Assembly (NCBI RefSeq): GCF_024868665.1
Contig: NC_079899.1
Location: 26,248,195 to 26,312,194, forward strand
DNA: 64,000 nucleotides
Direction: 5' to 3'
DNA from: Triplophysa rosa
Taxonomy: Eukaryota; Chordata; Actinopteri; Cypriniformes; Nemacheilidae
Of this stretch, positions 10,607 to 24,800 are shown in pieces; position 1 is the first letter of the stretch, and each line of letters begins with the position of its first letter. The position numbers were made by a program, and so were the translations under genes. A model generated the notes under the pieces. That model was given only the letters and a program-made list of their open reading frames with translations, did not search any database and was not told the origin of the DNA.

Positions 10607-13600
10607 CTGACACGAAGAGAAGACAGATTGCTACTGTATTAAATATTTCACCCAAAATTGTTCTAACTGTAAATTATGATTGTAAGTCATATTTGATTAA
10701 GGAAAAATGCTGAAGGTTTACCTGTGAGGGCCAGCGCTCGGTGAAGTTCTTCTCTCAGTAACTCAAGCACATTACTGACACCTTTATCACCCTGAAGACA
10801 TGATGAAGACATCACTCATTCTGTATTTGTAGTAATTTATAACAACAACAAAGCGTTGAAAACATTGCATTAACGCGACTGGATGATAGTGAACCAAAGC
10901 AACTAAACTGTTCAAAGTGTTCTAGTATTTTCAGACATACTTAGATTTGTGCGCATACACAATATTGATATTTTATCTACAAGTATCTCAGCGTGAGCTT
11001 TCTTCGAATAAAACGCTTTTTGTTGCTCAAAATCATGCAAAGTGTTTGAGTCAATTTAGTGAATCCATGTTTTCTGTGTCTCACCTCACAGGCCAGTGCC
11101 CACAGGATGGGTCGCCCTACAAACACAGCTTTGGCCCCTAGCGCCAGAGCTTTCAGCACGTCTGTACCCGTGCGCACGCCTCCGTCCAGAAAGACCTCCA
11201 CCTTCCCCTCCACGGCCTCCACGATCTCAGGCAAGACGTCAATCTACACACACACACAAATGAGCACGTGCACAAACTTTATGTTTTATGTATGTGGTTT
11301 CTTTCCTAAAATTTCTTAAAAATAGACACAAATGAGACAATTGTTGAGTAATGTGAAATTAAAAATGAGTGTGGATAGGTTTTGAAAAAAAAACTATAGC
11401 AAATGTTTAGTTTACATTGAAATCTCAACTTTTTTGTGGACTTTGTGTACAGCACATAAAATGTGCGTCTTGGTTTTTTGAAAGATGAGAAACGCCATCT
11501 TTGTGTCTTTACCACTTATTTATAATAGAGAACTGCATTGTGCATGATGTTATAGTATTGATGCCATGTTGTTATTCTTACACGCATCATATTTCAATCA
11601 CTGTGCTCAGGGGTGGACTGCGAGTAAAAAGTGGCCCTGGACTTCTTCGGCAGGAGCGGCCCACAAAACCCAGCTCGCAACACAACATAACACAACAACG
11701 CACTGATGCACAAACCATTCTATAGCACTATAATTCATAAATAAAGACCTTTCATGCCACCTTGCAAAATCAATAAAACATTAAACAGTAAAAGCCAGTA
11801 CAGTCAAAGCAACAAATAGAAATCTAAATGACATAAAAGCCTGCCTAAACATGTCCATGCAATATAAGGTAATGTATTTAACCTGACCATGACGTGGTGT
11901 GACTAGACCTTGCTAACAAATATTGTTTTACATCAGCTATAAAGTCCAAAATCAACATTATACATGTCTTAAAAAGTTAGCGTTTAGGATTTATAAATCG
12001 AGAAGAGAAAACATTCACTCTTAATAAGTAAGTAGCTTACTTAAAAGCTTAATAAAAAAGCTTAGTACGCTTTTTAAAACTGTACATTAAATACAAATTT
12101 GACCGAAAAATAAAAAGTCATTTCGTTACCTGTGATGATAGTTCCGCAGTCTATTGAATTCTTCCATGCTAATAAAATGAACCACATATACACAGTCATA
12201 TTTTGTGGCTCATATGCTATAAATGTATCTGTTTCGGTATTTTTTTAGACATGTTAACTCGAACACATGTCTTAGATTATGTGACGAACCATTTTTCAGA
12301 TAGAAACAAGTGAGCGAAGGAAAATTATTATTGTTATTATTTCTTTATATTCCCACAGTGGGCCGGCCCACATTGAGCAATGGCCCACCGGGAAAATTCC
12401 TATGTGCTGTCGGCCTGGAAAAACAATTGATTTACATATATATTTTTTAAATCTGACCGGAACACATTTAAAAGAAATGGTTCGTTGCCCCTCTGGCATT
12501 TGCCAGATGACCAATCCGCCTATGACTGTGCTGAAAGTGCTGAAATCTGAAAACCTGATGATTTTAGGAGAAGGTTTTGGCTGTCAGTCAATGATGTGCT
12601 TTGGACAGACATCAATATGGCCAAACGCTTCTGGTGACTTAAATTTCTGCTGTTTAGTGTTCTGTGTGCACTCCGGTCATTTAGAGATCAGGGGCCCATT
12701 GCAGAAAGGAGGTTTAGTGAGAACTCTTGAGTATATTAACCCTGAAATGAGGGAAACTCTGGGTTTTCCGTTTCAGAATGTGAGGTATGTCAAACCCGAG
12801 AAAGCGGGGTAACCCAAGCCCGTTTCTAAAAGAGAGGTCACTTAGGGCGTTTTCAGATTGGGCTCGTTTGCTGCGGTCCGAACTTGAGTGCAATTGTTCC
12901 CGGCGCCCCCCGCAGCCTTGATTCTGTCGAACCCTGGTGCGTTTGCGTTCGTCATACGTCAGAGGTGTAAAGAGTACCTGAAAACCATACTTAAGTAAAA
13001 GTACAGATACCTTGCAGTGAAAATTACTCCATTACAAGTTACAAGTCACCAATTCCAAAACGACTTCAGTAAAAGTCTCCGAGTATCTGATTTTAACAGT
13101 ACTTGAGTATTTTACTCATACTGAATGTAGGCTCAAAGCAGCACTAGTCCTCAACACTTAAGAGACACGTCAGTGAAAAACAGTTGATTTGTGAGGAGAG
13201 CAATCGCATTTATTTTCTTAAATCATAATAAGACTGAACACCTCAAAATTGCAACAAATCATGGTCGACACCATAACCTACATCTGTTACAAACACCCAA
13301 GTCTCATTTAAGCTCAAGTGCTCATAAGTAAACCAAACTCCTTCAAAAGGGTCTCTTCCATATAACAGATAAATAAAATAATGTTAAGTAAAATCAAAAA
13401 GTCAAAGCCTTTTTGCACTGGACATGCTGGTTTGGGCCTCATGGCCAGCTGCAGTCATGTCCTCATTTCACATACACTGTTAGCCCTTACCTGCCATTTC
13501 TACAGTCATATATTGGCAACACTGTTGCCTGCTACAGTAAACTACTGCAATGGCTGTTTGAAGATACATTATTAAAGAATCTATTAACGCACTTAAGTCA

Positions 13601-16600
13601 CACAGTCTTAGATGAACAAGTGTAAATAACAGATGAACACAATAAATCTGTCAAGATTTCACCAGAGGAGAATTAAACACAAACATCAATAACATCTTCA
13701 CATATTACAGACACCACTTTCACTTTATTTCTGTCATCTGTGTAAGATCTTATTGAGATTGAACTCGAGTTCATAGTGGTTCAATTGTGTTTTAAGTCAC
13801 CATTATGGCGATCAGTGTTTGCTTTGGTTGGACTCTTTGACTTTCTTGTAGCTTTAAAATGTACACTTATACAATAACACTGAAAGGGACTTTACAGGAA
13901 CCGCAACTTTATGTTTGCTTAGTAACTGAAGATACATCTGAAAGAATTCAATCATTAAATAATAATAATATAGCATTTAAGATTTATTAAGATATGTTTG
14001 GTAAAGTGATTACATGTTGTAATGGAAAGATCTCTGTCAGAAAATCTTTCTTTGCAATTGAGACACAGTTAGACACTTGACATACAAACCTCATCAATGG
14101 TGACAAACAATCATGAATGAGTTTTGTACTATGTACCCAGCATGCATTGCAGCATGAAGCTGTTCAGTTGATTGTCACCATTGTTGAGATTCATATGTGG
14201 ATTGTTCATTTCTCTGTGTCCGACTCATTCTATAGGTTAATATTTTGTCTATATAGTGTGAGAGAACTTTTGAAAATTGAAATACTATACATTCTTTTTA
14301 CTGGTGTACATCACTTCATGGCAATAGTCCCACCATATGGTCAAATTTTGAGCAAACATGTTTAGAGCACATTTAGGAAGAGTTAGTTTTAAAAATAAGA
14401 GCTTTTGTAGATGTGTGACCTACAGTAACTAGCTGGCAACAGTGTTGCCAATATATTACTGTAGAAATAGCGGGTAAGGGCTAACCATGTGTAAACCGCC
14501 AGCGATTGACATCTACCTGATACTGCACTCATATTCATATAAAGAAGCCATGTTGACAAGTTTTTGTAAGTTAGGGCAAAATCCACAAGATTGTAGTACC
14601 TTCATTACCCTGTAAATGGCGATATTAATTATAAGATAGGTGTCATGCAAAATGTAATGTGTAATTGCATTAGTCATTACAAATGTAGTGGAGTAAAGAG
14701 TACATATACTTGTTCAAAAATGTAGTTAAGTAGAGAGTAAAAGTTGCTAATATCTTTAATACTCAGTACAACTACAAAGTAGCCAAAAAGATACTTAAGT
14801 AAAGTAACTAAGTACATTTACTCCAATACTTTACACCACTGTCATACGTCATCAAAAATGTACACTGCGCATGACAGAAAACAAAACACGGATCAATTTA
14901 TTGTGTTTTTATTCATTTGGTGCTATTATGCGCAGCAGAGTAAATGATATTTGGGTTTACTGTATGCGCGTTGCATGCAGACGGCTTTCTGCAAACAACT
15001 TGTTTCTGTTTTATTTCTGTTGTTTCATTCATTTATTCATTCATTTACTGATTAATTTGTTTGTTTATTGGTACATTTATCTATTTATTAGTTGAAACTT
15101 AAGTCATTTTCAGCACATTAGTAAATCCACTGTATGCAGAGCGGAAAGTGGGCCTCGCTCTCAAGCGCTTTCTGACACCATGTTTTTGGTTCCGTTGCCA
15201 TGGTGAATCATAATATCGGAGCTCCATTGATCATTGCTTGTCTTAGTTGTGTGCAAGCGCTTAACTCAAGGTAAGTCTACCCAGAGTTGATAGAACTAAC
15301 TCAAGTAAGCTGTTCTGAAACCAAAAACTCACATCTCGGTGTAAATCAACTGATGTTGGTTGAACCTCCTTATTGAAACGGACCCCAGTTGGGTTTACTC
15401 AGAAGCGTTTTCACACCACATCAGATGTTCAGTTTGGACCACTAAAGCTGTCATTTTCACCAAAAGCCGAAACCTTTGTTCGTTCTCCACATTGGTAAAC
15501 CAGCAGCTGTATTTCAAAGCGTCAGAAATCAAGTTTAAAGAGAGCAGAAGATAGTTAAAAAAGACAATTTCTCCAGGAGAAACTTACGGTGGCTGGAACT
15601 CCATCGAGTTGTCTTGCTCCGTGGTTTGACACAAGTATTCCAGCCACACCATATTTCACCGCTTCTCTGGCATCTTCAGCTGGAGAAACGTTCACCACAA
15701 GAACACCGTGACTTTCAGAGGCGTTTCGCATTTTCTCACTCTATAGTCGATTTGAGATGCGATTTAAAGCCGTGAATGCACAAAACAAAACTTTGAGGAA
15801 ACGCGTCGAGCTCAGGCATAGATAAATGGGGTCGGTATGTTCAAGCTGCTTTTATTTAAAGAATCAGTCATTTCTATAGAGATGGAGAGAGTTTAAAGAT
15901 AAAAGTTTATCTCGGGACACAATAACAACAGCGATGTTTCTCGACATTTCTAAGATGAACCTCACTCTTTCCTCCCGAGAGATAAATGACACTTTATCTT
16001 TCAGTTATCACCCCCCTGTTGACAGATGCTTCGGACGTCCGCTTTGTTTTCATTACATTATGCAAATGAGTCGTTCTGTATCAGGAGAAACATTCCTGGA
16101 TAGACGTGAACACCAGAGAGAAAACAGATCTTGTGAAATTAAAATCCGACTTCTTTTCAGTCCATGTCATCTGGTGTCTCCTTGTGAACGTTTTAGGGGG
16201 TATACATCATTCATATTTTGATACTTTTTTTGCATGTTCATTTTTGTTTCGTTTTTAGCAATTTTGTCATTTTATAATTTATTTTTATAGTGCTTTATCA
16301 AGTTTTATTTTTTATATATATTTTGATTTATATTATATATTATTTTATTATTTGATGTTTTAGTTTGGTTTTTATGTATCGTCAAATAATAATTGTAGTG
16401 CCTCAACTTAAACATATTTTAAAACATTTTTTATTTTTATCAGATAATATTTAGGTCTATATTTTAAATGGTTTCAATTAAAAGAAATGTTTTAACAGTT
16501 TTAGTTGGAGTTAACTACATTTGGTTATTAGCACCAACGTTTACTGCCTTTTTTTTAAAGACATCCGTTTTTTAAGACAAACTCAAATTATAGTCTGATA

Positions 16601-18808
16601 CAATATTCTATAGAATAAGAACTTGTTTTAGATGATTACACATGAGATTATGATGCTTGAAAGTCTGTTTTGGTCATCATTAACAGGTGCGGCAGTCAGT
16701 GTCTCGTCCAATCACAAAACGCAAAAAGATCTCTCACCTCTCAAAATCCCTTTGAGCACCACGGGCAGAGAGGTGATGGTCTTGAGCCAAGCGATGTCGT
16801 CCCATTTCACTGTGGGATCTATAGACTGCGCCACGTAGACCGCCAGGCCGCTGTCCTTCCCGTAACCCTCTTTTGAGGAGAACGCTAAATCAGGCGAGTC
16901 GAAGTTGGCCATTCTGGGAAAAAAGAAAGTGCAAAATGGAATTAGTCCTGTGAGTGTTGTTTTTGGTCAGTGTATGAAAGCTAAGCCGGGGTTTAATCCA
17001 AACACCGCAGGTCAAACTCAATGGCACCTTGTTGCCGCCGGTGGGCTTTGATTTGTGAGGCCGAGCTGAAGGTCTCCAGGAGGGTTGACGTGAAGTTCAC
17101 CTCGCGTGAAAATAAACCACTTTTTAGGTTTCTGATTGCCGTAATTCACCTGGTTGAACGCAGAGCAGGAAGACTTGACTTTCATGAGGGGATTTAATAG
17201 TTGTGACGCTGTTGGCGTATCTACTGAAGTGCTGATAGCTGAATGTTTCCTCACATTAAACGGGTAACGTTGAGTGAAGTTAATCCACACGAGCTGTGTG
17301 ATCTACTGTAAACATTACACAACGTGTCCATTAATACATAAAGATCTTTAGTGTTTAACTTTCAATACACGATGAAAAAATCTCTCTGTGAATAGAGGTA
17401 AATCAAATAAAAATAGTTGTTGGTTTTATCACTCAACCTATCTTGATTGTTTTAATGAAAAACAATGTTTATAATGCTGGTATTGTAGTTCAACATATTC
17501 TGAAGAAATGTAAGCGGTCCATAAAGAATCGCCAATACCTCTGAATCTTTGCTATGGCATTGCTATGCAGTTGTGGTTTGCCGTTGCTATGTGGTTGCTA
17601 AGGTGTTCTGGGTGATGGTAGTAGATTGTCAGGTGGTTGCTATGCAGTTGCTATATTGCTTTGAGTGGTTTCTACTGTGTGGTTGCTAAGGTGTTCTGGG
17701 GATGGTAGGCGCAGTATGTGCATGCTGTGAGCTACAGTGACCGGCCCGGCCATTCATATAGACAACGTGCTTTTCCATCCCGCTACTTTCCCAGCGTTTC
17801 TCTATGTAAACATGCGCTAGACGGACGGTTTCAACATTCGCGTGTGTCTCAAGTGCCTCGCGCCTTAAGCACTAGCGGTCAGCGGACTGTAGGCTACCAC
17901 AAGTAGTATAGCAATTGCACGTTGACATTATGTTATTTTAAATACATTCACAAGCAAACCTCTTCAAAAACGGATCATCTGTCTCTTACATATGTGCAAT
18001 GTTAGCATAAAACATGATGTGTTTATGTAGTTTTAACTGTTTCTCTGAAGGGTTTGAGGGATCAGTCAGTGGAGGAAGGAGGATTGACAGTGTGATATGA
18101 TCGCCACCTCTGCTAACATGAGCAGTCAAGCACTATGCAAAAGCATATAGAGAAAACAACCACAGCTCTTTACTAAAAGCTGCACCTGTTAAGAAAACAA
18201 AGCATCATTTTTGTGCAATTACTGCCTGTCAGTTGAGTTTGCAACAAAACATTTTGCAGTGTTTACATATTGTTTATTACTGCATAATATAATTCATTAA
18301 AATAGATGTTTAATTTGTTTAATAAAAAACAAGTTGATTTTATATTGCCTGCATTTTATGCATTTTGTGTTTTTAAGGTGATGAAGAGACAATTTTTCCC
18401 TATATAATTCATCATTGATTATTTCTTTAAAAAAGTCTACAAATCTTGTCTCGTCTAGTTCTCGTGTCTCATCTCGTGGGATAAGTTAAGGTGTTCTGGC
18501 TGATGGTAGGGCATCGTCAGGTGGTTGCTATGCAGTTGTGGTTTGCTGTTATTTGCGGTTGCTAAGGTGTTCTGGGTGATGTTAGGACATCGTCAGGTGG
18601 TTGCTATGCAGTTGCTATATTCCTTTGAGTGGTTTCTATTGTGTCGCTATGTGGTTGCTAAGGTGCTCTGTGTATGTAGGCAATGTTAGGTGGTTGCTAT
18701 GCAGTTGATAGGTTTTCTGAAAGGTTATCAAATGAGGAAGAAATCGAGATGCTGCAGATAAAGTATAACAATCAGACCTGTCTCTGTATATTCTAGAATC
18801 TACTCTGT

Positions 18809-18857
<49 letters not shown>

Positions 18858-21800
18858 CACTAAAGTGTGCTCCTGTGTGCCTGTTTCAGCATTTACCTCA
18901 AATGAGAGGGCAGCTTAAATCGGTTGCGCACGTCATCCCGTCTCCTGCCAAGATAAGGTGTGTCCACAGTGACAAAGATACCCTTATACCCGGCGTCTTC
19001 AGCCCTCCTGACCAGAGACTGAGTCAGCGTTCTGTCTTTATAAATGTACAACTGCATCCAGCGCACGCCTCCGGGTGCCGCCTCTGCCACTTCCTCTATG
19101 GTGGAGGTGGACCACGAGCTCAACATCATCCCCGTGTCACACGACACACAGCCTACACACACACAGAGACGGACACAAGTCAGGACAACTGACTGAAGGG
19201 TGCTGTGGTGTTAGTGGTTTGTCTATGAGCCGTCACCAGTGTGGGTTAATATATAAAGTCTAATTCTTTCCTCTCATGCAAACCTGCTGCATTAACACAA
19301 ACCCTCTTCTTCTGAGGCTGCATGTGGTTCTCTGTCAGGTCATAGCCGAACCACGGTTTAAAGACAGAAAGTATTTAGCAACACTGTAAATCATCCAAAT
19401 ATTGTGAAATTTAAGTAAAATTTCATAGTATTAAAGAGCAAACCCTTCGACTGCAAACAGTGAATTTATAACTCAGTGTTTGTGCCTTGTTTTCTAATAC
19501 AAATATTCTCAAATAAAGAGCTACGGTCAGAGGTTGCGCTAGATTTTTTCATTGTCCGTCATTTTTACGGACAGGCTCGTAAAAAATCCGTCATAATCTA
19601 TTTTTACCCGTCACTATGGTGCAATGTGATATTACGTGCCAATTAACATGTTTGTGACTTCATCGCGACGTACATGCGTTCTTTGAACTTACTGTATTTT
19701 AATACCCAATAAAGCCGAAGTCTGTTTTCAGACATAAAATATTATTACAGACAAATGTTCATGTCGAGTCAGTAACAGTGACAGGTGCTTGTAAACGCTG
19801 TTTTGTAATTATTCATTCATTCACTTACAAGTAACTTTAAGCTGCTGTCAGGTCATGAACGGAGAAGACGCAGAGAGACTTTTTTCCACTCACTGAAAGT
19901 GAAGGTTTATCTAAAATGACGCTATAGTCCCCATCGCTCTCTGAAGGAATAAAGTCTGTAAACACCGCAGTGCTGGTTTGTGCGCGCCTGTGTGTGTATG
20001 AGAGCATGCGACGAGAGGCAGATGAATGACAGATACGCTTTGCAGAATCAGATCCAGAAACAACACCTCAAACAACGTTAGAGATCGCTGTGTTATTATA
20101 AAAAGTGCAAATAGATTTTCAGTTCGTTTTGAAACTAGTCAGTCGTCTTGATAAGCCTGTTTCACATGAGTCGGAAACTACGTCATGGCAGGGTAAAGCA
20201 ACTTCCCCTACAGATTAAATCCCATTGCAAAAGAATGCGCAGAATACTTACGTTCCCTTTCTGTTGGTCTCTCGACGTTGTGTCGAACCGACAGATTGAG
20301 GTTTGTCTTGAGAACCTATCATCTTCTGAGTATTTAGAAAAGGCCAATGAAAATTGGCGAATGAAATTTGCATGCTGGACTATAAGAGGGAAGCCGGCGT
20401 GCTCATTCATTCACCTTTTTGTTCTTCAGAGCCTACGCATCTGATGAGCTTCTCTACGATTTTTGGTGATCATTTTTCTGCTGGAATCTACGACCTGTGA
20501 CGCAGATGTTGCGTCACAGGTGGCTGTTTCCCACGGGACTCAGCCACCACCTCGTTTGCTCCTCGTTCCGTGGCGGCAGGACTACGGCCCTGCCGTCCGC
20601 TACGGCAAGCAGCAAGGGTGATATGAGGATTACTGTGAGCGATAATCCGCCAGCCACTGGCTCACGGACCGTTCGCACCTCGTCTCGCTCGTCTGACCGT
20701 TCTCCAGGAGACGGTCCCACCGTCTTATTCCTCAATCACGTATTCGGACACGATGCATGATGGTGAGATGTCTCTTGCAGCATCGGGGGGTGACGTACTG
20801 CCATCCGACTCCGACGATTCCTTGGGCTCCCTCCCTCGGGGGGTCGAGCCCAGGAAGAAGCGGACGTCGAAATGTCAGTCATGCTTTCCCAGGCCGCCGT
20901 GAGTGTTGGGTTGCAGTGCCCGCACTGCCTCTCCCAGCACTCGTGGCTGGCTACATGGTGCCTCGGGTTTGAGCGCGGCTCCAAGCCACGCCCGCCCCCA
21001 GTGCCGTGTTTACCGGAAGTGCATGAGGAATTTAGCAAGACCTGGAACGCCCCCTTTCCGGCACGTTTCATGTCAAACAAAGTTCGGTCACCCTCTCTTC
21101 CCTCGAGGTTGAGACAGCTAGAGGATACGTCGATGTCCCCCAGATGGTGCCGCCGTGGTGCACTCGTACCTGTAGGCGGCGGCCACCTGGGGGGGGCTCG
21201 ACCTAGACTCCCGTCCAAAGCATGGGTGGTCTCGGCATCTCTGGTGTCGAGAGCTTACATTGCGGCGGACCAAGCTGCCTCCTCTCTCCACGCTATGGCT
21301 CCTGCCAGGCCAGGGCATTGAGAGAGCTCCACGAGGGTATGACCGACCCAGCGCTTATGCAGGAACTCCATGCCACCACCGACCTCGCTCTACGGGCGAC
21401 CAAAGTGACCACGCGGGCCCTGGGTCGGGCGATGTCTACACTTATGGTCCATGAGAAACTCCTCTGGCCGAACCTTGCGCAGATGAGTAACGCCGAGAAG
21501 GTCCGCTTTCTCGACGCACCCATCTCGCAGGGGGGGGGGCTGGTTGGTGATACTGTCGAGCCACAGTTCTCGACAGTAAAGAAGCAGTCCTCCCGTGCTG
21601 CGACTCAGCCGCCTCGGCCGTTGAGTCCCGTGCACCGTCTGCTTCCCAGCAGCCCTGGTCCTCTTCGACGCCCTCCAGCTCTGGTGCCCCCCACTCAGGC
21701 GGCCCCCCTGGAAGAGACAGCGAAGAGGAGACCATCGCCCCATCAGCAGCCACGGCGAAAGCAGAAGCGGCCCTCATGGGAAGACCTCAGGGGGAGGTGT

Positions 21801-24800
21801 ACGGGTACTAAACTCGATGAAATCTCGATGACTGGCTCATCCTGGCTCACTCTCGAGATCTGTTGGGTACACACGGGGACCTGGTGCTCCGGCACCTAGA
21901 TCGGTTGGGGCTACAGGTCAACTGAGAAAAGAGCAAGCTCTCCCCGGTGCAGAGCATCCTCTTTCTCGGTATGGAACTCGACTCTGTCCCCATGACAGCG
22001 CGACTGACTACAGAGCGCGCCCAGTCAGTGTTGAAGTGCCTGAAGCTTTCGGGCAGTCAGCGGTCCCCCTGAAACTATTTCAGAGGCTCCTGGGATACAT
22101 GACTAAGGAGGCTACTACCTCTCGTGCAGGACAAGCATGTGCTGGTCCGGACAGCACAGCTGCTGTGGCGTATATCAATCGTCAGGGTGGCATTCGCTCA
22201 CGGCAGCTAACACGACTCGCCCGGCGCCTCCTCCTCTGGAGTCAGCAGGTGATCAGTTCCCTGCGAGCCACACACATCCCAGGCGTCCTGAACCAGACAG
22301 CCAATGCGCTCTCTCGTCAGTCGACACCTCGCGGAGAGTAGCGACTCCATCCCCGCGCAGTCCGGCTCATTTGGGAGCAGTTTGGCCAGGCACAGGTGGA
22401 CCTGTTTGCCTCCCCGGACTCCACCCATTGTCTACTTTGGTACTCCCTGACCGAGGCACCCCTCGGCATGGATGCCCTTGCGCACAGCTGGCCGCGGGAC
22501 AAGCGGAAGTATGCCTTCCCCCCAGTGAGCCTCATTGAACAGGTCTTGTGCAAGGCCAGGGAAGAGGAGCATCAAGTGGCACTAGTTATGCCCCATTGGC
22601 CTAACCAGGACTTGGTTCTCGGAGCTAAGGCTCTTGACAACAACTCCCCCCTGGCCGCTCCCCCTGGCGAAGGACCTGCTTTCCCAGGGGAAGTGGCACA
22701 TTACGGCATCCCAGGCAGAACCCTGGAACCTCCATGTCTGGACGGGACGAGGAGATCCTGAGTGGCCCACCCCCTGTCTGGTTGGGACATCACTCAGGCT
22801 AGGGCCTCGGCCACTAGGTGGCTATACACCCATAAGTGGTGCCTCTTCTCATCCTAGTGCTCTTCTCGGCGAGAAGACCCGCGGAGTTGCTCGATTGGGA
22901 ACGGGCTGTCCCTTCCTCAAGAGAGACTGGAGAGTAACCTCTCCCCCCTCCACACTGGGAGTGTATGTAGCCGTTACGGCCGCTCATCACGACCCAGTTG
23001 CTGGGAAGCCTCTGGGACAGCACAACCTGGTCATTAGGTTCCTAAGGGGCGTGAGAAGGCGACCGCCTCATGCGCGCTCTGTACCCTCTTGTGACCTAGG
23101 CGGCGGGCCTCAAGAGGCCCCGCCCCCTTCGAGCCTCTCTTAGCTGCCGCTCTTTCTCACCTCTCGATAAAGACGGCTCTCCTGATGGCGCTCACCTCCA
23201 AGAGGGTAGGGGACCTGCAAGCACCCTCCGTGTCCACAGATTGCCTAGAACTCGGGCCCGGGGATTCTCACGTTATCCTGAGACCCCGTCCCGGCTACAT
23301 GCCCAAAGTTCCCACCACTCTCCAGAGAGACCAGGTGGTGAACCTGCATGCGCTCCCCACCGGGGAGGAAGACCCAACCCCATCTGTGTTGTGTCCAGTA
23401 CGCGCACTGCGCCTCTACTTGGACCGCACGCAGAGCTTCAGAAGCTCTGAGCAGCTCTTTGTCTGTTTTGGAGGTCAGCAGAAGGGAGGGCTGTCTTCAA
23501 ACAGAGGCTGGCGCACTGGATCGTGGAAGCCGTCGTTATGGCATACCGATCTCAAAATCGCCCCTGCCCGTTGGGAGTGAGGCACACTCCTCATGGGCAC
23601 TGGCTCAGGGCGCCTCTCTGGCAGACATCTGCAGAGCTGCGGGTTGGGCTTTGCCCAACAACTCCACGAGGTTCTAATACCTAAGCGCGGAACCGGTGTC
23701 AGCCCACGTCCTGCAGGGCAACATGTAGGACCAGCAGCCGGTAGGGCGTACGCCTGCGAAAGCCCTTCCCCCTTCCTCTAGGGGGATCAGCGGCTATTAC
23801 GCCTCCCTTCTTTCCCCTTGGGTAAAGAACAGGCATTCCATCCATCACTAAGCACCTTCCTCGAGGCAGGCTGGGCAGAGCAGCCCTGCCCCTTAGGCCG
23901 GGGAACAGTTGAGTTATCTGCCACATAGCTCTAACTGGACCTAGTGCTCCAGATGTGGTAACCCCCCCTCCGTGGGCTGTTCCGTCTGATGTATCCTCAT
24001 GAATGGTTCCCACCTTTGCAACCCATGACCTCCCTAGGTGGACTCCCACCTTGCGGTTAACTCCTTAGTCCGCACATTTTCCATGAGTTCTCCCCTGTTG
24101 GCGAGACCATGTGGTGTCTCCACTACTCCTTAGGTAGTGGTCTCTGCAGTGTTTTTCCCCCAGGGGGGAATAATGCTTACCCAGTGGCCCTTACGGTGCC
24201 GGGCGGCTTCTCGCTGTAAGAGAATTAGGCCTCCGCCCGTGACGGCCGGTGGCAGGGGCTTCCCAACTTTTTGAAAAAGCTCTGGGACCCCCTACATCTC
24301 CACTGGATGGTTACAATTTCGGCTAGCGCTCATGTCTGACTCGCCCAGGCCAGTCAGGGTCGCTCCGCTAGAGATTGTGACACGGCTCAGCGCTGTGGCG
24401 TTTTCCATAGGAACCCCAATCTGTCGGTTCGACACAACGTCGAGAGACCGACAGAAAGGGAACGTCTTGGTTACGGATGTAACCTCAGTTCCCTGATGGA
24501 GGGAACGAGACTTTGTGTCCTTTATGCCACAACGCTGGCTGCCCACCCCAGCGGTCGGGGGGGATGCTTCAGGCTCCTCAGACCAAAAGGTGAATGAATG
24601 ACCACGCTGGCTTCCCTCTTATACCCGGACATCCGGGGAGGAGTCCGGCATGCAAATTTCATTCGCCAATTTTCATTGGCCTTTTCTAAATACTCAGAAG
24701 ATGATAGGTTCTCAAGACAAACCCCAATCTGTCGGTTCGACACAACGTCTCGTTCCCTCCATCAGGGAACTGAGGTTACATCCGTAACCAAGATGTTTAT

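Larger units (their letters stand above)
11244..15587 (-). other. HAO1 intron 5
   Basis: About 4.3 kb, mostly mobile elements: a 917-bp hAT-like element and a nested inverted-repeat/hAT composite. No additional exon was recognised. Confidence 0.8.
20250..24792 (+). mobile_element. DIRS-type retrotransposon (tyrosine recombinase), degenerate
   Basis: Inverted terminal repeats bracket gag, RT/RNase H and tyrosine-recombinase remnants in that order. An internal complementary region (24414-24511) is the inverse of both outermost ends joined together, the hallmark of the DIRS circular-intermediate mechanism. Reading frames are broken, and the RT fingers and palm upstream of the catalytic LDDW are missing. 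It sits in HAO1 intron 2, on the strand opposite to the gene. GC-rich codon composition contrasts with the AT-rich surroundings. Confidence 0.9.

Noticed and set aside
12402..12812. 136-codon frame as a small gene
   Set aside because: It spans the right end of the 917-bp hAT-like element, its TSD and the start of another repeat.
20497..23680. Many long frames on both strands as novel host genes
   Set aside because: GC-rich DIRS sequence gives long shadow frames; the plus-strand pieces match DIRS gag, RT/RNase H and recombinase order.
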